64,000 bases of DNA from Vibrio superstes (GCF_003569005.1 NZ_BCUR01000004.1:2745633-2809632); one strand, 5' to 3'. Shown: positions 16,385 to 26,600, counted from the first letter of the stretch. Program-made: numbers and translations. The notes: generated from the letters alone by a model not told the origin.

Positions 16385-17254
16385 ATGTCCGAACCACGCC
16401 AGCTAGTTGTTGTCAGCGGTAACTCCGGTGGTGGCAAGAGTGTTGCCTTACGTGCTCTAGAAGATATTGGCTACTACTGTGTTGATAACCTTCCAGTAAC
16501 GCTGCTTAGCGCTTTTGTTGATGGTCTGAATCCACAACAGAGAAGGGTTGCAGTCAGTATTGATATTCGCAACCTACCGACAAATCCAAGTCAAGTTGCT
16601 GCCGTACTGACAACCCTTGATGATTCGGTTCAAGTAACAGTGTTGTACCTCGAAGCCAATGAAGACACCTTGGTTAAACGATACAGTGAAACGCGAAGGA
16701 TTCACCCACTCTCTCTCGTTGAAGACTCACGTTCATTGCAGCAAGCCATAGTGGAAGAGAAGCGACTTCTCTCCGCACTTAAAGAGCAAGCTGACTTAGT
16801 GATCGATAGCAGTAAGCTCTCAATTCATGAGCTGAGCGAGATGGTGCGTAAACGCATTTTAGGTCGCGATGGCCAAGAGTTGGTTATGGTGTTCCAATCC
16901 TTTGGTTTCAAGCACGGCCTACCCTCAGATGTCGATTATGTGTTTGATGTACGATTCCTACCGAACCCTCACTGGGAACCAGAACTTCGCCCTCTTACGG
17001 GTTTAGATAAGCCCATTCAAGACTACTTGTTTGGCTTTGAGGATGTGGTTGAACTCAAGGGTCAGATACAGGCCTTCATCGAGCGTTGGCTACCCTCTTT
17101 AGAGAAGAATAATCGCAGTTATCTTACTGTGGCTATAGGCTGCACTGGCGGTAAACATCGTTCCGTTTTTCTAACTCAGCAAATCGGTGAGTACTTCCTA
17201 GAACAAGGCCAACATGTACTGATTCGTCACAACGAGCTGGAGAAAGGCCAATGA
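16385..17254 (+). CDS. rapZ: RNase adapter protein RapZ
   Basis: In E. coli RapZ binds the small RNA GlmZ and delivers it to RNase E, controlling GlmS and amino-sugar supply for the envelope. The 289-aa protein has an N-terminal P-loop GNSGGGKS (residues 12-19), a second nucleotide-binding-like region, and a C-terminal domain with the motif GCTGGKHRSVF. It lies between ptsN and npr and overlaps npr by 4 bp. Whether a GlmZ homologue exists in this genome cannot be seen here. Confidence 0.97.
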   Translation: MSEPRQLVVVSGNSGGGKSVALRALEDIGYYCVDNLPVTLLSAFVDGLNPQQRRVAVSIDIRNLPTNPSQVAAVLTTLDDSVQVTVLYLEANEDTLVKRYSETRRIHPLSLVEDSRSLQQAIVEEKRLLSALKEQADLVIDSSKLSIHELSEMVRKRILGRDGQELVMVFQSFGFKHGLPSDVDYVFDVRFLPNPHWEPELRPLTGLDKPIQDYLFGFEDVVELKGQIQAFIERWLPSLEKNNRSYLTVAIGCTGGKHRSVFLTQQIGEYFLEQGQHVLIRHNELEKGQ

Positions 17255-17523
17255 TAGAATCTCGCACCCTGCTTATCGTCAATAAGCTAGGCTTGCATGC
17301 GCGCGCTGCCGTTAAACTGGTTGAATTGGCACAAAGTTTCGATGCTAAGGTCAGCGTTCATAACGAAGAAAGCAGCGCTGAAGCAGACAGTGTGATGGCC
17401 TTATTGATGCTTGAGTCTGCTCAAGGTGAGCACGTAACTGTCACTGCCGATGGTGCTGAAGCATCGCAAGCTCTGGACGCCATTTGCTCGCTTATCGAAG
17501 GGAAATTTGAGGAAGACGAATAG
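17251..17523 (+). CDS. ptsO: Phosphocarrier protein NPr (nitrogen PTS HPr)
   Basis: NPr passes phosphate from PtsP (EI-Ntr) to EIIA-Ntr. The 90-aa protein is an HPr-fold domain with the phosphorylation site His16 in NKLGLHARAAVKLVE and the conserved serine region SVMALLMLESAQG. Its ATG overlaps the rapZ stop. It is the last gene of the rpoN cluster. The 122-bp gap to mgtE shows no clear terminator. Confidence 0.96.
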   Translation: MIESRTLLIVNKLGLHARAAVKLVELAQSFDAKVSVHNEESSAEADSVMALLMLESAQGEHVTVTADGAEASQALDAICSLIEGKFEEDE

Positions 17524-17645
17524 TTTTCGCCCACTCAAGTTAATTTTCTCTTTTAGCTCTAATAACTTATTAACCCCTTGAATAAAATAAGCTAATATCC
17601 TTCTATTAAACTATTCAGTGAACAAAAATCTAACGGAGGTAAATA

Positions 17646-19004
17646 ATGGCGGAACAGATCGAGTTTGATCAAGCCCACCAAACGCTCCAAGAGGTTAGTG
17701 ATGCACTGGATAATGGTCGCTTTGTCTTCGTACGACGCCAACTGCAAAGTATGGAGCCAGAGGATATAGCTCACCTCCTCGAAGCCTCCCCAAGAAAAAG
17801 TCGTGAAGTCCTGTGGCAACTCACCGATCCCGAAGATTACGGTGAAATCCTTGATGAACTAAGCGAAGACGTAAAAGATAACCTCGTCTCTAAAATGGCC
17901 CCAGGCAAGCTTGCAGAAGCAACCGAGGGCATGGATACCGATGATGTCGCTTACGTACTTCGAAGCCTGCCAGATGACGTCTCACAGCAAGTTCTAGGTC
18001 AAATGGATGCGGCAGATCGACTTCGCGTCGAGAAAGCCCTCTCTTACCCAGAAGATACTGCTGGCGGTATCATGAATACCGACGTAACCACTATTCGTGA
18101 TGATGTCGATATCGACGTAGTTCTTCGCTACATGAGAATGAAGGGTGAACTGCCAGAGGCAACGGATACCTTGTATGTTATTGATAGTGACGACCGACTC
18201 ATCGGTAATTTATCTCTAACAACACTATTGACGACTCAGCCCGATATTGCGGTCATTGATGTAATGGAAGACGCCGATGAGGCTATTTCAGTAGACCTCA
18301 GCGATACCGATGTTGCTAGCCTGTTTGAGCGTCGAAACTGGGTATCGGCCCCTGTTGTTGATGAGAATCAACACCTAGTTGGTCGTATCACCATCGATGA
18401 CGTCGTTGATATCATTCGTGAGGATGCCGAGCACTCGATGATGAGTTTGGCAGGTCTCGATGACGACGAAGATACCTTTGCTCCGGTAGTGAAATCAGCG
18501 CGCCGTCGAAGCGTATGGCTAGGTGCGAATGTTCTAGCGGCACTGGCAGCAGCTTCTGTTTCAAACATGTTTGAGGCAACCCTCGAACAAATGGCCGCGA
18601 TTGCTATCTTAATGACTATCGTGCCATCAATGGGCGGTGTCGCGGGTAACCAAACCGTGGCATTGGTTATTCGTGGCTTAGCATTGGGTCATATTGGTGA
18701 CAGTAACCGCAAAGAACTATTGATGAAAGAGGCTGCCATAGGCTTCTTGAACGGTGTTCTATGGGCGTTAATCATCGGTGCGATTGTGGTGTTCTGGAAG
18801 GGGGATTGGGTGCTAGGCATGATCATCTCCGCCGCTATGCTAACAAACCTATTTATCGCTGGCGTCGCCGGTGTAACTGTACCTATCGTACTGAAGAAGA
18901 TGAATATCGACCCTGCGCTAGCCGGTGGTATGGCTTTAACCACTATTACGGATGTTATTGGCCTATCGGTATTCCTTGGGCTAGCGACGGTGTTTTTGCT
19001 TTAA
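17646..19004 (+). CDS. mgtE: Magnesium transporter MgtE
   Basis: MgtE is a magnesium channel whose cytoplasmic domains sense the ion and close the pore. The 452-aa protein has an N-terminal MgtE domain (about residues 30-135), two CBS domains (about 140-260, including DVTTIRDDVDIDVVLRYMR and GRITIDDVVDIIRED), a plug helix, and five C-terminal membrane helices (about 288-450) with PSMGGVAGNQT. A strong GGAGG site precedes the ATG. No M-box riboswitch was recognised upstream. Confidence 0.96.
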   Translation: MAEQIEFDQAHQTLQEVSDALDNGRFVFVRRQLQSMEPEDIAHLLEASPRKSREVLWQLTDPEDYGEILDELSEDVKDNLVSKMAPGKLAEATEGMDTDDVAYVLRSLPDDVSQQVLGQMDAADRLRVEKALSYPEDTAGGIMNTDVTTIRDDVDIDVVLRYMRMKGELPEATDTLYVIDSDDRLIGNLSLTTLLTTQPDIAVIDVMEDADEAISVDLSDTDVASLFERRNWVSAPVVDENQHLVGRITIDDVVDIIREDAEHSMMSLAGLDDDEDTFAPVVKSARRRSVWLGANVLAALAAASVSNMFEATLEQMAAIAILMTIVPSMGGVAGNQTVALVIRGLALGHIGDSNRKELLMKEAAIGFLNGVLWALIIGAIVVFWKGDWVLGMIISAAMLTNLFIAGVAGVTVPIVLKKMNIDPALAGGMALTTITDVIGLSVFLGLATVFLL

Positions 19005-19017
19005 GGTTCAATAACCT

Positions 19018-19048
19018 AGATCCCCTATAAGAGCACTAGGGGATGACG
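19018..19048 (-). repeat. Palindromic intergenic repeat, copy 1 (after mgtE)
   Basis: ATCCCCTA (19020-19027) pairs with TAGGGGAT (19037-19044), followed by GACG. On the minus strand it reads CGTCATCCCCTA...TAGGGGATCT. It shares the arrangement CGTCAT-hairpin-ATCT with copies near 19100 and 21310. It lies 14 bp after the mgtE stop and may also act as a weak transcription stop. Confidence 0.6.
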
Positions 19049-19084
19049 AGCCCCCTTTGCTTTACACACGACTAATTCCAGACA

Positions 19085-19115
19085 CGTCATTACCGAAGTC
19101 TTCTAACGGCAATCT
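19085..19115 (+). repeat. Palindromic intergenic repeat, copy 2 (after mgtE)
   Basis: On the plus strand CGTCATTACCG is followed by a 11-base loop and CGGCAATCT. The stem ATTxCCG/CGGxAAT has one mismatch. It is in the opposite orientation to copy 1, so the two CGTCAT heads face each other across about 36 bp. Confidence 0.5.
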
Positions 19116-19150
19116 ATGTTTAATTCATCGCCACGAATATCAGATTGAAT

Positions 19151-19179
19151 AAAAAAACGAGCCAAACGGCTCGTTTTTT
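19151..19179. terminator. Bidirectional terminator between mgtE and pmbA
   Basis: CGAGCC (19158-19163) and GGCTCG (19168-19173) form a stem around AAAC, with an A-run before and a T-run after (19174-19179). It can therefore stop transcripts from both strands. It separates convergent mgtE (+) and pmbA (-). Confidence 0.9.
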
Positions 19180-19196
19180 GTTGCTGATTAGCCTGT

Positions 19197-20540
19197 TTAA
19201 GCGCCCGCCACCTTCATCGACTCAATAAGCATCGAACCGGTTTGGATTTGAGAGCGGGTCTCCACATCGTTACCTACGGCAACAATTTTCTGGAACATAT
19301 CTTTTAGGTTACCAGCGATAGTTACCTCGGATACAGGGTATTGAATAACGCCATTTTCTACCCAGAAGCCAGCCGCGCCGCGAGAGTAGTCACCCGTTAC
19401 GCCGTTAACACCTTGCCCCATCAATTCAGTGACCAAGAAACCTGTGCCGAGCTCTTTAAGCATCGCTTGATAGTCTTGACCTGTAGATTGAACAAACCAG
19501 TTGTGAATACCACCAGCATGCCCTGTGGTAGTCATGCCCAGTTTGCGAGCGGAATAGCTGGTTAATAGATAGGTCGCAAGCTTACCATCGGTGATGATAT
19601 CGTAATCTTTGGTCTGAACGCCTTCGCTATCAAATGGCGTTGATGCCAAGCCGCGTAGTAAATGTGGCTTCTCGTTAACATTGAACCACTCTGGCAATAT
19701 TTGCTTGCCTAGGTGATCAAGTAAGAATGACGACTTACGATATAGGCTACCACCACTAATTGCTGTAACGAGGTGGCCCATCAATCCTGTTGCTACTTCT
19801 GCAGCAAACATAATTGGGTATTCACCAGTTTCAATCTGGCGAGCATCAAGACGGTCTATCGTTCTTTGCGCGGCCTTCAAGCCCACTTCTTTCGCAGACC
19901 AAAGGTCTTCAGCACGGCGAGCTACACTGTAGCTATAGTCACGCTCCATATCGCCTGTCGCACCCGCGCCAATCACACAGCAACTCACACTATGGCGACT
20001 CGATGGGTAGCTTGCTAATACGCCATGAGAGTTACCATACACTCGTATCCCATAATGGGTATCGTAGCTAGCACCGTCACTTTGCTTTATCTTATCGCTG
20101 TAGCTAAGAGCGGCTTCTTCAGCCTCAATCGCGATTTGTGCAATTTGATCAGGGTTGGGTTCGTAAGGATGGAAGAGATCTAGGTCTTTTATCTCTTTGA
20201 CCATAAGCTCTGCAGGAGCAGGTCCTGCACACGGGTCTTCAGATGTGTACTTTGCAATATCTAGAGCTGCAGCCACGGTTTGTGCAATGGCTTTCTCACT
20301 CAGATCAGAAGTAGAGGCACTTCCCTTCTTTTGACCTCGATAAACTGTGATACCCAGAGCACCGTCGCTGTTAAACTCGACGTTCTCCACTTCACACATA
20401 CGAGTGGAGACACTGAGACCGGTAGATTTGTTGATCGCAACCTCAGCACCATCGGCCTCGGCAGAGGCTAAACTCAATGCTTTTGAGACAGCTTCTTCTA
20501 ATTCTACTTTTTGTTGGGCAATTTGTTGTCTAGCGTCCAT
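19197..20540 (-). CDS. pmbA: TldE/PmbA family metalloprotease subunit
   Basis: PmbA (TldE) forms a heterodimeric zinc protease with TldD that degrades unfolded peptides; in E. coli it matures microcin B17 and degrades CcdA. The start chosen is ATG 20540 (MDARQQIAQQKVEL), giving 447 aa, close to E. coli PmbA (450 aa). Upstream in-frame codons would add 39 residues unlike the family. Conserved stretches include GVNGVTGDYSRGAAGFWVENG near the C-terminus. It is divergent from darP and separate from tldD, which lies 0.85 kb away on the same strand. Confidence 0.95.
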   Translation of the reverse strand: MDARQQIAQQKVELEEAVSKALSLASAEADGAEVAINKSTGLSVSTRMCEVENVEFNSDGALGITVYRGQKKGSASTSDLSEKAIAQTVAAALDIAKYTSEDPCAGPAPAELMVKEIKDLDLFHPYEPNPDQIAQIAIEAEEAALSYSDKIKQSDGASYDTHYGIRVYGNSHGVLASYPSSRHSVSCCVIGAGATGDMERDYSYSVARRAEDLWSAKEVGLKAAQRTIDRLDARQIETGEYPIMFAAEVATGLMGHLVTAISGGSLYRKSSFLLDHLGKQILPEWFNVNEKPHLLRGLASTPFDSEGVQTKDYDIITDGKLATYLLTSYSARKLGMTTTGHAGGIHNWFVQSTGQDYQAMLKELGTGFLVTELMGQGVNGVTGDYSRGAAGFWVENGVIQYPVSEVTIAGNLKDMFQKIVAVGNDVETRSQIQTGSMLIESMKVAGA

Positions 20541-20670
20541 AGTTAAATCATATATTTGCAGGCAATAAAGGTTAGAATAACAAGCTTTTCGCATTCTCCC
20601 CAATTTGTTTGTTAAAATAACCGACATTAAGCGAAATACGCATTCAGAATTGAGCAACTAAGAGCAGATT

Positions 20671-21195
20671 ATGGCCAGAAAAAACCAGAAAGCCCCTTGG
20701 GAAGAAGAAGAAGAAATCATTTGGGTTAGCAGAACCGAGATGAAACAGGACATGGAAGCCTTGCAGAAACTAGGTGAAGAACTAGTAGAATTGAAACCCT
20801 CAGTACTAGAGAAGTTTCCACTTCCAGATACCCTTGCCGAAGCAATTAAAGATGCTCAGCGTTTTAATAAAGAAGCAAAACGTCGCCAGTTGCAGTTTAT
20901 TGGCAAGCTAATGAGACAAATTGATAGCGAGCCTATTCAAGCGGCGCTGGACAAGTACCATAATAAGCACTCGCAAGCATCATCTGAACTGCACAAGTTA
21001 GAAGCCTTGCGTGACCGTGTTGTCGAAAATGGCGACACTGCTATTGAAGAGGTGCTAAACCAGTTCCCATCAGCGGATAGACAGCGCCTGCGCCAATTGT
21101 CGCGCCAAGCAAACAAAGAGAAAAAAGCGAGCAAGCCACCTAGGGCTTATCGTGAGATCTTTCAGCTGTTGAAAGAGTTGAACGAAGAAGTTTAA
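20671..21195 (+). CDS. darP: Ribosome biogenesis protein DarP (YjgA)
   Basis: DarP (DUF615, formerly YjgA) associates with the late 50S precursor and promotes its maturation. The 174-aa protein is highly charged and mostly helical, with a basic middle (FNKEAKRRQLQFIGKLMRQID) and a C-terminal PPRAYREIFQLLKEL. It is divergent from pmbA with a 130-bp gap. A composite repeat element starts 7 bp after its stop codon. Confidence 0.93.
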   Translation: MARKNQKAPWEEEEEIIWVSRTEMKQDMEALQKLGEELVELKPSVLEKFPLPDTLAEAIKDAQRFNKEAKRRQLQFIGKLMRQIDSEPIQAALDKYHNKHSQASSELHKLEALRDRVVENGDTAIEEVLNQFPSADRQRLRQLSRQANKEKKASKPPRAYREIFQLLKELNEEV

Positions 21196-21201
21196 CGATT
21201 A

Positions 21202-21338
21202 AAAACCAACGTAATCCTGAACTCAATTCAGGACATTAGGTACAACCTTAGCTTGTATTTTATTGAGAACGAGTAAAGTTTGGCACTATCTAAGATTCTG
21301 GATAGCCGCTGCGCGGCTTCCAGAATGACGTTGGTTTT
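21202..21338. repeat. Composite palindromic element with 11-bp terminal inverted repeats
   Basis: The 137-bp segment is bounded by AAAACCAACGT (21202-21212) and its exact complement ACGTTGGTTTT (21328-21338). It contains two hairpins: TCCTGAA/TTCAGGA (21215-21233), and TTCTGGA-AGCCGC/GCGGCT-TCCAGAA (21296-21325). The outer ends read as CGTaAT or CGTCAT heads, like the repeats after mgtE. No open frame is present inside. It resembles a small MITE- or REP-like non-coding element. No clear target duplication was seen, and mobility is not shown. Confidence 0.65.
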
Positions 21339-21349
21339 ATAGCAATCGT

Positions 21350-21380
21350 AGTAAAACAATGTGCGCTTTCACAGCGCACA
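21350..21380 (-). terminator. Probable terminator after tldD
   Basis: TGTGCGCT (21360-21367) and AGCGCACA (21373-21380) form an 8-bp perfect stem with a 5-base loop. On the minus strand it is followed by TTGTTTTAC, a moderately T-rich tail. It lies 7 bp beyond the tldD stop and probably ends the long mre-yhdP-tldD transcript. Confidence 0.65.
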
Positions 21381-21386
21381 CCAATA

Positions 21387-22832
21387 CTACTCAGTGCCAC
21401 CCACAGTAATACTGTCTAGCTTCAATGTAGGCTGACCAACACCAACAGGGACACTTTGTCCTGCCTTACCACACACGCCAACACCTTTATCAATCTGTAG
21501 GTCATTGCCGACCATAGAGACTTGTTGCATCGCTTCAATGCCAGAACCAACCAAAGTTGCGCCTTTCACTGGACGAGTGATCTTGCCGTCTTCAATCAAA
21601 TAAGCTTCTGAGGTTGAGAACACGAATTTACCCGATGTAATATCAACCTGGCCACCAGCAAAGCTTGGGGCATAAATCCCCTTCTTCACAGTAGAGATGA
21701 TCTCTTCCGGAGTATGTTGCCCCGGCAGCATGTAGGTATTTGTCATGCGAGGCATTGGAAGGTGAGCAAACGACTCACGACGGCCGTTACCAGTAGGGGC
21801 TACACCCATCAGACGAGCGTTAAGCTTATCTTGCATGTACCCTTTAAGAACACCGTTCTCAATCAGGGTATTGTATTGTCCTGCAACGCCTTCATCATCA
21901 ATGTTCAATGAACCACGGCGGTCTGTCATGGTGCCATCATCAACGATAGTACAAAGATCTGACGTTACCTTCTCTCCCACTTTGCCAGAGAAAACAGACG
22001 ATTGCTTGCGGTTAAAGTCGCCCTCTAGACCATGCCCAACCGCTTCGTGCAGTAGCACTCCTGGCCAGCCCGCACCCAGTACTACAGGCATAGCCCCTGC
22101 TGGTGCAGCATCTGACTCTAGATTCACAAGAGCAAGACGGATTGCCTCATCAGCCATGTGTGTCGCTACGGTCTTGTCACCGTCCATTTCAAGGAATCGC
22201 TGATAATCGTAACGACCACCACCACCTGACGAGCCGCGCTCACGACGCTCTCCGCGCTGGGCGAGTACACTGATAGAAAGACGTACTAGTGGACGAATGT
22301 CGGTTGCATAGGTGCCATCAGTTGCTGCGACCAGCACCTGTTCGTAGACACCACTAATGCTGATATTCACCTCAGAAACCAACGGCTCTTTAGTACGGAT
22401 ATAAACGTCTAGCTCTTTAAGCAGATCGATCTTCTGTTGCTTTTCAAGACTTTGAAGCGGGTTCACTCCAGAGTAATGCTGGTTAGAGTGATGACGAGAA
22501 AATGCCTGCACTTGCGCTGTTTGGCCTTGCTTTGCAATACCACGAGCGGCAATAGCACTTTGTTTTAAGCTATCCGCCTGAATTTGGTCAGAATAAGCAA
22601 AACCGGTTTTTTCACCGCTCACTGCTCTAACGCCAACACCTCTATCAATATTAAACGAGCCGTCTTTGATAATGCTGTCTTCTAAGACAAGAGTTTCATG
22701 CCAACTGGATTGGAAATAGACATCTGCATAATCGATATCTCGAGTAGCGATCATAGAAAGCGTATTGTTGACGTCCTGCTCAGTAAGGCCTGTAGGGGCC
22801 AGCAGTTCTTGTTCTACTTGTTCAATAGTCAT
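21387..22832 (-). CDS. tldD: Metalloprotease TldD
   Basis: TldD is the catalytic zinc subunit of the TldD/TldE protease. The 481-aa protein carries the metal motif HEAVGH (in LLHEAVGHGLEGDFN) and the family stretch GGGRYDYQRF. The ATG follows an AGGATAAAGAG site and starts 3 bp after the nitrilase-family gene. It is the last gene of the minus-strand run from mreB. Its partner pmbA is nearby on the same strand but separated by darP. Confidence 0.96.
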   Translation of the reverse strand: MTIEQVEQELLAPTGLTEQDVNNTLSMIATRDIDYADVYFQSSWHETLVLEDSIIKDGSFNIDRGVGVRAVSGEKTGFAYSDQIQADSLKQSAIAARGIAKQGQTAQVQAFSRHHSNQHYSGVNPLQSLEKQQKIDLLKELDVYIRTKEPLVSEVNISISGVYEQVLVAATDGTYATDIRPLVRLSISVLAQRGERRERGSSGGGGRYDYQRFLEMDGDKTVATHMADEAIRLALVNLESDAAPAGAMPVVLGAGWPGVLLHEAVGHGLEGDFNRKQSSVFSGKVGEKVTSDLCTIVDDGTMTDRRGSLNIDDEGVAGQYNTLIENGVLKGYMQDKLNARLMGVAPTGNGRRESFAHLPMPRMTNTYMLPGQHTPEEIISTVKKGIYAPSFAGGQVDITSGKFVFSTSEAYLIEDGKITRPVKGATLVGSGIEAMQQVSMVGNDLQIDKGVGVCGKAGQSVPVGVGQPTLKLDSITVGGTE

Positions 22833-22835
22833 AAT

Positions 22836-23678
22836 CTACTCTTTATCCTCATTGTTGATGAGGTTAGAAATTTTCTGATGTGAAGCAACAGGCATCGCCT
22901 TGCGAACCTTCTTCACTTGATGTAATTCGATTTCGGCTACTAGGTTGCATGGGGTCGAAGCCCCTTGAGTGACAACTTTACCCCACGGGTCAATCACCAT
23001 AGAGTGCCCCCACGTTTGCCTGTTTGCTGAGTGGTAGCCACACTGCCCAACACCAACGACCCAAGCTTGATTTTCTATGGCTCTAGCACGAAGTAATATT
23101 TCCCAATGCGCCTCTCCTGTAACCGCTGTAAAAGCAGCAGGCACCAGAATAATATCGGCACCTTGCTCACGCAATAGGTTGTAGAGATGTGGAAATCTTA
23201 GGTCATAACAAATAGAAAGCCCTAACCTTCCTACCGGAGTATCTATCACTTGGGGCTGTGTGCCATGAGAAAAACAATCAGACTCTCTATAGCTACCATG
23301 CTCATCTTCAACTTCAACATCAAATAAATGCATCTTGTTGTAATGAGCCACTAATTCTCCATTGTCATCAAATACTAGGCTCGCAGAATAAAGATGAGTC
23401 GCGTTACTTCGTATTGGAAAAGAACCAATCACTAGCCATGTTTGCAACTCTTTTGCTAGTTGCGCCAATTTGGATTGGATTGGGCCAGAGTTCAGCTCTT
23501 CTGCGATCACTTGATACGCTAATGCATTATCAAACAGTAAACTATTCTCTGGTGTTACCACCAACTGACAACCTTGTTTGGCTAACTCTCTCAACTGTTG
23601 CTCAATGAACTGCAAATTCTCCGTGACATCGTTACCCGATGTCATCTGGATCAAACCTATCCTTGGTGTATCCATCAT
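22836..23678 (-). CDS. Carbon-nitrogen hydrolase (nitrilase superfamily, Nit1/YbeM-like)
   Basis: This is a cytoplasmic amidase of the nitrilase superfamily. Relatives hydrolyse deaminated glutathione or omega-amides, but the substrate here is not proved. The 280-aa protein has the catalytic triad Glu44 (VTPENSLLFD), Lys115 (HYNKMHLFD) and Cys157 (LSICYDLRFP). Two adjacent ATG codons are possible starts after an AGGGA site. It lies 3 bp after yhdP and 3 bp before tldD, so it is tightly co-transcribed with both. Confidence 0.88.
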   Translation of the reverse strand: MMDTPRIGLIQMTSGNDVTENLQFIEQQLRELAKQGCQLVVTPENSLLFDNALAYQVIAEELNSGPIQSKLAQLAKELQTWLVIGSFPIRSNATHLYSASLVFDDNGELVAHYNKMHLFDVEVEDEHGSYRESDCFSHGTQPQVIDTPVGRLGLSICYDLRFPHLYNLLREQGADIILVPAAFTAVTGEAHWEILLRARAIENQAWVVGVGQCGYHSANRQTWGHSMVIDPWGKVVTQGASTPCNLVAEIELHQVKKVRKAMPVASHQKISNLINNEDKE

Positions 23679-23681
23679 GAA

Positions 23682-26600
23682 TTATTTTCCCTGTGATTCT
23701 GAGCGAAGCTGTTTGGGAACTTCGAAGTCTGCCTTGCGTCGAGATTTCTCTTTGACTTGCGGCGCATTCATTGGGCCTTTTACCTCATAGGTAACCTGAG
23801 TAATAACCTCAACAACGGGTGCCACAACCGTAGTTATGGCCAACACATAAAGAGCCGTCTGAGGCGCTACTGCAAAAGCGGTTAGCATAGGTATACCTGA
23901 GGTTAAATCAGGCTTAAACGTGACTTCCGCGTCCACCATCTGGGTATTCAAGTTGGCTAGACCGCGGATGGTCATATCCCCAGAAATAGAGTCCATCTTC
24001 AAGTCATTAGTGACGAAGATGCCATTTTCTACTTTGCCTGTCCCCTTGATAGAGTCGAAGGCTAAACCGTCGTCAAACACATCGCTAAAGTCTAATTGCA
24101 TACGTCTAACAAGGGAGTCGAGGCTAAACATACCTAAAAGCTTTGCTGCGCCACCCACATCTGAGATAACACCACGACCAAGCTCTGCTTTGAGCGTGCC
24201 ATTAATGGTATCGACTTGCATATTCCAAGGCGATCCTTTCCATTCTAACGATGAGTTCATCTCAAAAGAGGCTTTCTGTATGCCTGCGTCGATACCAAAG
24301 CGTGCCATGATTTCAGAGTTATCTTCGCCCTTCATGTTAAGACCTAGATGTGTGGTACTGTCATCATCAGTGAGTTCCCACCAACCACTGGCTAATACAC
24401 TTGATGTACCACTGGTAAAGTTGGCTTTATCCCAAACAATACGTTGGCCATCGTGGTTCATCACCACATCGACTTTACCGACCTTGTAGCCCTGCATCCA
24501 AAAATCATCGATCTTAAGATCAAGGTTAGGCATTTTTTCAAAGAACTTCCGGTCAAAATCGGTAATAAGCGGTTGAGTCTCACCTTTACTATCTTTGACC
24601 TCTGTTTTAGCGACAGACTCTTCAACCAAACTCTTTGGCTCAGCAAGATACAGTTGCAACAGCGACAGGTTGATGCCTAAATTAGAACCGTCATATTCAG
24701 CCTTACCTTTAACTTGCGAGCTGTCTATGTTGTATTGCCACGTATTGGCTCTCTTGCGGGCAACAAAGTCCACTTCATTCCAATCCAAGCCACCCAGTTT
24801 AATACTATTGCTTTGCACTTGAATACGCTGTGGCATAGGAATTTCAGGAGCATTAAGCTCGCTAAGAATCGGTTTAGGCCCAACACTTGGTCGTTCTAGC
24901 GCTGCTACCCATTCATCAAGATTAAATTCAGGCAAACGCAGCGAGGCATGATGGCCGACTATAGGGCTAACTCTGAAGCTACCCGAGCCAACCACAGTAT
25001 TGGTCGCCTCAAGTACAGGCCGCCCCTGAGTGATATCAATTTCAGTCTGAAACTTAGCAGAAGGAAGCTGTAGCCTTGCGGAAATCGATTCCTGATTACC
25101 AGAGGCCTGCATTCGAGCTTGCCATACGTCCCCCACCTTTTTGTTCATTGGTGCAGGATAAGTACTCGCGATAGAAGTTAGATTGGCCTTTGCATCTATC
25201 TGATAGGTAAAGCCAACATCATTAATCTGTAGATCGATCCCCATATTCCAAGGGGTGTGTCCCGAGATTGGCTCTAGCCAAGTTTTGCCCAAATAAGGGA
25301 TCAGCGGTTCAGCACGCCAATCGCCGATAAGGTCGATTCTGGTGTCGTAACTCGACTCCGCATTTTGCCCAAAGAAGTCCAAGGTAATCGGCTGTTCCAG
25401 CAAGTTAGCGCTTATCCCTGACGAGCGCACTACATCATTATCAAACTCAATTCGACCCGAAGCCTTTTTCAGTAGCATAGGGGGGGCCGTGATATTGATG
25501 TCATTCTCGCTAAGATCAGCGTAACCCCAAGCTCTAGCTTCTTGCTCTTCGTTGAACGGTATCTTAAGTTGGAACTGCGATTCTACCTGTCCCTTGATAT
25601 CGACAGTCGTCAGCACCGCCCCCACAGAACCAACCAATGGCGAGGCGCTCATATAATCTCGAACGTCCTTACCTTCCGCTTTCGCTGCTGCGAAGATTTC
25701 GATATGTCCATTCCCATACATGCGAGGGATCTGTCCAGAAATACGATCAGCCTGAATATTAAGAAGCTTGGCATCTTTCGAGTCTAGGAACATGGTCTCG
25801 TTTTGGAACAGCAAATCTAGCTGCATATCGGTCAACGGTGGCCATGCGGTACTAAAGCTAAACTTGGTATTGCGTAGCGGTACCCATGCTTGGAAAATGC
25901 CGCTATTGTCGTTATATGGAAAACTAGACAGTTCACCATACCAAAGCAATTTTGCTGTTTTTACTCGACCGCCTTGAATACCGGCAGACAGGTAATCAGT
26001 TAGGCCTCGCCCTAAGGCAAGAGTCGGCAAGTAACGCCAGGTTTGCCCCGCATTCGCTAAGTCGGCTTCAGCGTAGAAAGACAAAAATGCAGGTGCATCC
26101 TTTGGAAAGTCGAGTTTGAAGGCTCCCAATACTTGCAAATCTGGAGTCGCTGCAGTGACTTTATCTGACCATAGACTCCAGCCGTTATCATCCGACTGCC
26201 AGACAATATCAACTTCTGCTTGGCGTATCTTAAGCGGTGCCTGGAATACCTCACCATAAGGCAGGGTATCATCAAGCATAGTGACGGTGGCTTTGGCGAG
26301 ATCTGAGCGACCAAATATACGCGCTTCTAAGGTATGAAACCCAGGGATCAGCTCCCAGTAGTTCATACGGCCATCTTTTACCTTGGCCGAGTAGCGAAGT
26401 GTATCTATGCCTTTACCCATAGATACACGAATATCTTGGACTGTACCTCCAAGACGAACGGTATCCACCCACTGTTCACTCTTCTCCATATCAGGCAGCA
26501 GGTCGAGAATTGGGGTAATACTTTCTAGCTTTATTTGGTTGGCGTTCAATCGCCACTTTTCTGGAGACCACTCAAATGCCAGATTCAGGTCTGGCCAAGA

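Noticed and set aside
17524..17645. Magnesium M-box riboswitch before mgtE
   Set aside because: The gap is only 122 bp, AT-rich, and lacks the long paired regions of that RNA.
23920..24489. Open frame of 189 codons antisense to yhdP
   Set aside because: It is contained in a well-supported gene and has no recognisable domain.
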